A DNA stretch of 49,596 bases from Rhizophlyctis rosea (Eukaryota > Chytridiomycota > Chytridiomycetes > Rhizophlyctidales > Rhizophlyctidaceae). The position numbers were made by a program, and so were the translations under genes. Shown one piece after another: positions 44,442-49,596 of this stretch. Under the pieces are notes generated by a model that did no database searches, was not told the DNA's origin, and was given only the letters and a program-made list of their open reading frames with translations. The stretch is from contig JADGJC010000116.1 in NCBI GenBank assembly GCA_027596075.1, forward strand, positions 1-49,596, written 5' to 3'. Every line of letters begins with the position of its first letter. Position 1 is the stretch's first letter.

Positions 44442-47400
44442 ATGGCGACCGAGTCCCCAATACTGAACAGCCCGCCGCCAGAAACAGATCCATTATCATC
44501 TCCAGCAACAGCGAATATCACCACCACCCAAAACTTCTCACAACCATCAAACAGACCAACATCAGCACTCAGCGCAGCCCGCTCACTCCCATCACTCCGC
44601 ATTGCACCAACACACTTAGAGCATACCTCAACCCACTTTAAATCAACCAGCTCGCTCGCAACTACAACTGCGGATGAGTCTCCCGGAACAGGTGGAGGGC
44701 CTCCTTCTCGAGCCCAGCAAATTGAAGAACTGAGGAAATTTGGTGGAGATGTGCCGAAATCCCGAAAATCATCACCTCCATCTTCCGCAAAACGCACAAG
44801 TTCCTCCCGGGCCGGATCTGGGTCTTCTCGTCGTTCCGCCGGCCGCCCAAAGTCCGGACGCGGTGCTGGTGGTGCATCACGACGGTCGGAAGTATCTACC
44901 GGAACATCTGCCTCTACTAGAAGACGAACGTCCTCTCGATTCGCCATGGCGAGCGAACAGAACATCCTATCGGCATCAACGCAGAAGATATCTTCCCTCC
45001 TGGCTTCATCCATTGCCGACGTGGTGGACGTCTTGCGGGTGGTGGATTTTGGCGGAGATAACAAGCGATCTCCCTTGGCTGCTTTACAGGATATGCTGTC
45101 GGGTTTGGAGGATGAGGAGGAGGTGAATGGAGCGGTGGATTTACATGCTGAGCAGCGCCATGCTTTGCTAGAAGCGAGGGAGAATCGGTTAGATAGATTG
45201 CAAAACTTGAGAGAGACGCTCAGAGAAGCGCAGCAGAGAGCGGAGGAGATTGAAAGGGAGGTATTAGATGAGGCAGTGAGACGGTATAGGGAGCAGTTTA
45301 CAAAAGTTGGATTGCCACCTGTGCGGACGTTGTTGAACTTAAATTTGAAGGAATTGAAGAGGAATGGGTTGGTGACATGTCCGGGTCCGGAAGATTTGAC
45401 GGCGGCCGAGGAGGATCAGACGCAGTGGAAGTTAGAGATGGCGCGGCGGTTATGGAACTCCACCCTTGAATCTCGTGTGCCGAAATATCAAGGACACCGC
45501 ACCGACAACGGCTTCAAGCCAAAATGGTACTTACGCAACCGCAAAGTAGTAGACGTCCTCCAACCCGGCATCCTAGAAATCGACTCAGACCGCATCGCCG
45601 CACCCACCGGCTCCCTCGAACCAATTCACAAAGCCCTCCTCTCCCCAATAAACTCCATGCGCCCCTTCACCGAAGACGAAATGAAAATCATCAACCGCAT
45701 CAGGTCCCGCATAACCTACCTCCACAACCCCCGCTTCCCAATCCAACTCCCACCACCAACCTCAACATCCACCACCCCACACGACCCAACCAGCCTCCGA
45801 ACCTACACAGCCTCAGACCGCTGGGACCTCATCACAACCGCCAACTTCTCCACCCACCCAGGCCCACCAACACCCCACCCCACCCTCCACACCAAACTCC
45901 AAACCGGCATAATCGCCATCCCCCCCTCCGTAACCTTCACCCACTACACCCCGCACCAAACCTACACAAACACCCTAACAATCAAAAACGCCACCGCAAA
46001 CTCCCACCGCTTCCGCCTAACAATCGAACCACCCTACATCTACTCCTCCTACTTCTCCGTCTCCCTAGCACACTCCCCCCTCCCCGGCGACGGCCTCGTC
46101 GCGCCGGGGATGAGTTGTAAGTACCTTATTACGTTTATGCCGGATAGTTTAGCGGATTACGAGCAGATGTTTGTTGTTTCGACGGAGAGTGGGGAGAGGT
46201 TTAAAGTTCCGGTTGTGGCGAGGAGGGAGGTGCCGGTTTTGACTTTGCCGGAGGTGGTGCATTGTGGGCCGTGTAGGGCGGGGTTTGTGACGAGGAGGGT
46301 TTGGGAGTTTGGGAATAGGGGGGGGCCGGGGAGGTTTATTATTTCGGGGGATGTGGGGGGTGGTGGTGGGGGGGTTGAGTATGAGGAGTTTGAGAGGTTG
46401 GAGGCGGAAGAGGGTAGTGATGGCGGATCGGTCGTTGTTGGTCCTTTTGAGATTTCCCCACGCTTTTTCGGGTTGGGAAGTGGAGAGATGCAGCGCCTTG
46501 TAGTGAAGTATTCCCCGGCTATGATTGAGGACGCAGAGTCGATAGAGAGGACGGATACGGTCATGGTGCAGATGGCGTGTGATAATACGCAGGTGTTGAA
46601 GTTACCGGTTGTGGGGATCGCGCAGAGACCGCAGATTAAGATTATGCGGTTGCAGTTTGATGATGGGACGATTTATCGGGAGGAGGAGATCGGGCGGGTA
46701 GGGGCTGAGGCTGACGTTGGTGATGGGAAGGACGAAAGAGAGAATGCGGATGGGGGAGTGGATATAACTCTTCCTTTTGGACCGCAAAACCCACACGCTC
46801 TATCCACCTGCCTCCTAACAATCAAAAACGGAACCCTCCTACGTCTCCCATTCCGCTGGGCAGTCTTCGACAACCCTGGTTCCACACCCACACCCTTCCA
46901 TCACCAACCCCAAGAATCCCACCTCGCATCCACACAAACCGACTCAATAACAATCCACCCTACAACCGGCGGCCTGCCCCCAAACTCCGAAACAATCTTC
47001 GAAATCCGCTTCTCCCCACCATCCGTTAAAATCTACGACGTGATTGCGAAACTTCTCTTGATTGATGACAGACCGATGTCATCTTCTTCTCCAATACCGT
47101 TCTCCCACCCCCAAGACGCAGATTCAGCATCATCGACATTAACTCCACCCCTAACCCTCCGCCTAACCGGCCACGGCACACCCTACACCCTCACCGTAAC
47201 ACCCCCCATCCTCCCCCTCGCAAACCCAATCTCAACAGGAAACAAATACACCAAAAAGCTCCACCTAACAAATTCATCCGTCTCCCGCGTCGCCTACGAA
47301 TTCCACCTAGACTCCATCGACGACCGGGTCCTATCCGTCTCTATGTCATCAACAAGCGGGACACTGGAACCTCAAGCTGGCATAGAGATCGAGGTAGATT

Positions 47401-49596
47401 TCGAAGGCGGGTTTCCGGGTGTTGTTGATGGAAAAGAGGGTGGAGCGGCGTTGGTGTGTCGGACTGCACATGGGTTAGGACCTGTGTTGCGTGTACCGGT
47501 TTTCGCGAAGGTGGAGTTGGGGCCGGGGAGTGTGAGTTTTGAGACGCCGTTTGTAGATTTTGGGTTGGTTGTTTTGGGGGGGAGTAGGGTTGTGAGGGTT
47601 CCGTTGAAGAGTGCCTGTGCTGTTCCCTTGAAGTGGAGGGTTGGGTGGGCTGCTAGTTCTGGGGTTGGGGTTAGGGGTGGGGATGGGGTGGTTGAGGGGG
47701 AGAGGGAGAAGGAGAAAGCTCATGTGAGGTTTTTACCGGGGGAAGGGGTTATTTGGCCGGGAGAGACTGTTGAGATCGAGGTGGAGTTTATTCCGTTGTG
47801 GTATCAGGTTTTTAGGGGGATTTTGGATTGTTGGGTTAGTTATGTTCCGAATGATGACTCTACTTCCACCACTGCATCCGAACTATCTTCTACCGCACCG
47901 GGCGACCTCATCACCACCGTCCCCTCAACCCCACTTCCACCTCTCCCGTCCATCCCCGCAACAGCAATCCAAATGCACGCCTTAGTTCAAACACCCCACA
48001 TTACGCTCCTCAACCCCTCAAATCACATCCAAGCCTATGTCACCGTTCCCTTCCGATACTCCCTCACACTGCTGAACAGCACCAACCTCCCCGCTTCCTA
48101 CCACTGGCTTGACGTCCCCATAACTCAACCGCGGAGCGTCGTATCTTTTTCGCCGAAACGAGGCGTAATCCCAGGCGGAGGAAGCGTAGAAGTCATTGTT
48201 GAAGTCCGCAGTGACGAGGAGTGCGAAGGTGTTGATGTCGTGCTCGGATGCAAAGTCGAAGGCATGGTAGAAAACCATGGCATAGTTGAAGCAAGATTAA
48301 CACTCGATGTTCGTGCAATCGATGTAACGTTCCAAATCCTTTCTTCTAATGATGGTGATGGGAAGAAACGTGTACAGTCAGCAAAGTCCCGCGTCTCGTC
48401 AGCGGGTGGTGAGCAGCGGGCAACGGGACCGAAACAGGTGTTTGATTTCGGGATGGAGTGTCCGATTTTCGAAAATCGGGTTAGGACGTTGGTTGTGAGG
48501 AATCATTCGGCTGTTGAGTGTGGGTTTAGGGTTTGGGTTGAGAAGTTTGCTGCGACGGCTTTTGATGATGAGGAAGGGGATGAGGGTGGTGGTGCGGGAG
48601 GGGTTGTTGTGGGTGGAGGTGTGGGAGGAGGAGGCAAGATGAAAAAGTCGACGTCGAAAGACAGCGAGTTGGGCGAAGGAAGTCTTATTGCTTCCCAAAT
48701 GCTACATACAACTACCGCACAAAAGGGCGGCAAGCAACCCCTACTTACTCCGACTCCAACGACAAAAATTGGCTTCTCTTCTCATAGCGGTCAATCCTAC
48801 ATCAACAACATCAAACAAGTTCGTCGACTAATCCAACGCATGCATGCACTTCTTCGTGAAGGCCGTGGGGCCGCGTTCCATCCTACGCCCTCGCAAGGGG
48901 TAATAAAGCCTTGGGGTGAGGTGCGGGTAGATGTAACAGCATATAATAATCTTGTCGGCGTTTTCGAGGACCGGTTGGTCTGTGAGGTTGGTGGGTGGGT
49001 TAGAGAATGTCTAAAAGTCAGAATGGGAGTTGTTGGGTTGCCAGTTAGGTTTTCGGGCGCCCAGTTGGTTGCACGGGGAAAGAAGGAGGGTGGTGCTGGG
49101 AGTACGGAGATGGGAATGGATAGGGTCAATTTCGGAACTAGAATATTGAATCCAGGGTGGGGTGGAAGTATGGATGGGCGGAGTGTTGGGGTTTTTGAAG
49201 ATGCCGTAAGGGTCGGGACGGGAAATGGAAAGACAAAGTTTCATACACCGGACGATTTACCGGATCCTTATACGAAAGTGATCCATCTAGAAAACCAAAC
49301 GCCAAGAGATATCATCCTGCAATGGAGGATATTCATTCACCACACACCTCTACCAACGGTCACACCGCCCCATCCAACCGCCTCCTCTCCTCAACCAACA
49401 ACAACAACAACCACCTCCCAACCTCCACGTCTACCCCCAACACCCCCCGATCCGCACACCTGGCTCTCCCCCCCCAACCTCCGCCCAAACCCCCCCCCCC
49501 CCCCCACCAACCAAAACCCCACAAAAACCAACAAGCCCCCCGAAACCCCCCCCCCCCCCAAAAAAAAAATACCCCACCCCACCACCCGCCCCAACC
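44442..49596 (+). CDS. Large ASH-domain flagellar protein, DLEC1/CFAP81-like, 3' end missing
   Basis: ATG at 44442 opens a frame that I followed without a stop through the first half and sampled to the right edge (about 1718 codons, no intron needed). The N-terminal 170 residues are Ser-rich and disordered. A helical segment follows (LHAEQRHALLEARENRLDRL), then LPPVRTLLNLNLKELKRNGL. ASH/MSP beta-sandwich units begin at about residue 490: VTFTHYTPHQTYTNTLTIKN, then GLVAPGMSCKYLITFMPDSL, TLPEVVHCGPCRAGF, SFETPFVDFGLVVLGGSRVV and VFDFGMECPIFENRVRTLVV. Repeated Ig-like ASH domains with the APGM...FxPDSLADY signature are typical of DLEC1, HYDIN and CFAP74-type axonemal proteins; DLEC1 is the best fit I recall. 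The role is probably structural in the central pair or doublet-associated apparatus. The C-terminus is outside the window. Confidence 0.75.
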   Translation, partial: MATESPILNSPPPETDPLSSPATANITTTQNFSQPSNRPTSALSAARSLPSLRIAPTHLEHTSTHFKSTSSLATTTADESPGTGGGPPSRAQQIEELRKFGGDVPKSRKSSPPSSAKRTSSSRAGSGSSRRSAGRPKSGRGAGGASRRSEVSTGTSASTRRRTSSRFAMASEQNILSASTQKISSLLASSIADVVDVLRVVDFGGDNKRSPLAALQDMLSGLEDEEEVNGAVDLHAEQRHALLEARENRLDRLQNLRETLREAQQRAEEIEREVLDEAVRRYREQFTKVGLPPVRTLLNLNLKELKRNGLVTCPGPEDLTAAEEDQTQWKLEMARRLWNSTLESRVPKYQGHRTDNGFKPKWYLRNRKVVDVLQPGILEIDSDRIAAPTGSLEPIHKALLSPINSMRPFTEDEMKIINRIRSRITYLHNPRFPIQLPPPTSTSTTPHDPTSLRTYTASDRWDLITTANFSTHPGPPTPHPTLHTKLQTGIIAIPPSVTFTHYTPHQTYTNTLTIKNATANSHRFRLTIEPPYIYSSYFSVSLAHSPLPGDGLVAPGMSCKYLITFMPDSLADYEQMFVVSTESGERFKVPVVARREVPVLTLPEVVHCGPCRAGFVTRRVWEFGNRGGPGRFIISGDVGGGGGGVEYEEFERLEAEEGSDGGSVVVGPFEISPRFFGLGSGEMQRLVVKYSPAMIEDAESIERTDTVMVQMACDNTQVLKLPVVGIAQRPQIKIMRLQFDDGTIYREEEIGRVGAEADVGDGKDERENADGGVDITLPFGPQNPHALSTCLLTIKNGTLLRLPFRWAVFDNPGSTPTPFHHQPQESHLASTQTDSITIHPTTGGLPPNSETIFEIRFSPPSVKIYDVIAKLLLIDDRPMSSSSPIPFSHPQDADSASSTLTPPLTLRLTGHGTPYTLTVTPPILPLANPISTGNKYTKKLHLTNSSVSRVAYEFHLDSIDDRVLSVSMSSTSGTLEPQAGIEIEVDFEGGFPGVVDGKEGGAALVCRTAHGLGPVLRVPVFAKVELGPGSVSFETPFVDFGLVVLGGSRVVRVPLKSACAVPLKWRVGWAASSGVGVRGGDGVVEGEREKEKAHVRFLPGEGVIWPGETVEIEVEFIPLWYQVFRGILDCWVSYVPNDDSTSTTASELSSTAPGDLITTVPSTPLPPLPSIPATAIQMHALVQTPHITLLNPSNHIQAYVTVPFRYSLTLLNSTNLPASYHWLDVPITQPRSVVSFSPKRGVIPGGGSVEVIVEVRSDEECEGVDVVLGCKVEGMVENHGIVEARLTLDVRAIDVTFQILSSNDGDGKKRVQSAKSRVSSAGGEQRATGPKQVFDFGMECPIFENRVRTLVVRNHSAVECGFRVWVEKFAATAFDDEEGDEGGGAGGVVVGGGVGGGGKMKKSTSKDSELGEGSLIASQMLHTTTAQKGGKQPLLTPTPTTKIGFSSHSGQSYINNIKQVRRLIQRMHALLREGRGAAFHPTPSQGVIKPWGEVRVDVTAYNNLVGVFEDRLVCEVGGWVRECLKVRMGVVGLPVRFSGAQLVARGKKEGGAGSTEMGMDRVNFGTRILNPGWGGSMDGRSVGVFEDAVRVGTGNGKTKFHTPDDLPDPYTKVIHLENQTPRDIILQWRIFIHHTPLPTVTPPHPTASSPQPTTTTTTSQPPRLPPTPPDPHTWLSPPNLRPNPPPPPTNQNPTKTNKPPETPPPPKKKIPHPTTRPN
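49490..49569 (+). repeat. Poly-C and poly-A tracts at the window edge
   Basis: C16 at 49490-49505, C14 at 49546-49559 and A10 at 49560-49569. They lie in the ASH-protein frame and encode Pro and Lys runs. Homopolymers this long are prone to sequencing and assembly errors, so the frame beyond 49490 is uncertain. Confidence 0.8.

Noticed and set aside
44442..46100. Possible introns in the ASH-protein gene (several GT-AG pairs).
   Set aside because: The frame stays open and the translation keeps family-like sequence across them, so no splicing is needed.

Overview
The window looks like nuclear DNA of a zoosporic (flagellated) fungus, most likely a chytrid. Genes are dense and lie on both strands. 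Many carry short GT-AG introns (about 45-90 nt). Several encode proteins found only in organisms with cilia or flagella: a tectonic (transition zone), CFAP61 (radial spoke/calmodulin-associated region) and a large ASH-domain protein resembling DLEC1/CFAP81. Fungal features include a secreted Thr-rich mucin-like protein and F-box genes. All gene calls come from reading the sequence and from recalled family motifs; no search was run.

Left part (1-13.6 kb): a partial asteroid/ASTE1-type nuclease (-) diverges from a ZSWIM7/SWS1-like recombination factor (+). Then come a JmjC/cupin hydroxylase (-), a gene-poor stretch with one copy of a diverged repeat, a nine-exon tectonic (-) diverging from a three-exon CHCHD5-like twin CX9C protein (+), a 1.8-kb gene-free stretch, and a small Cys-rich hypothetical (-).

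Middle (14.5-30.6 kb): a 4.9-kb multi-exon coiled-coil gene ending in an IQ motif (-), a secreted Thr-rich protein (+), a cluster of five diverged repeat copies (23.8-26.1 kb) related to the copy at 6 kb, and a divergent pair of F-box genes (F-box/WD40 on -, intronless F-box on +).

Right part (31-49.6 kb): CFAP61 (-, many exons), then a TATA box followed by a seven-copy tandem array whose core is an approximately 19-bp motif, an intronless bacterial-type (YibF-like) glutathione S-transferase (+), a 1094-residue coiled-coil protein with a Gly-rich insert (-), and, divergent from it, the ASH-domain protein, which runs off the right edge.

The most unusual feature is compositional. Exons are patchworks of alternating blocks, roughly 200-600 bp long, that are either A/C-rich or G/T-rich on the same strand. 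At the places checked, third codon positions are almost entirely A/C in one block and entirely G/T in the next. The switches occur inside single genes and do not depend on gene orientation.
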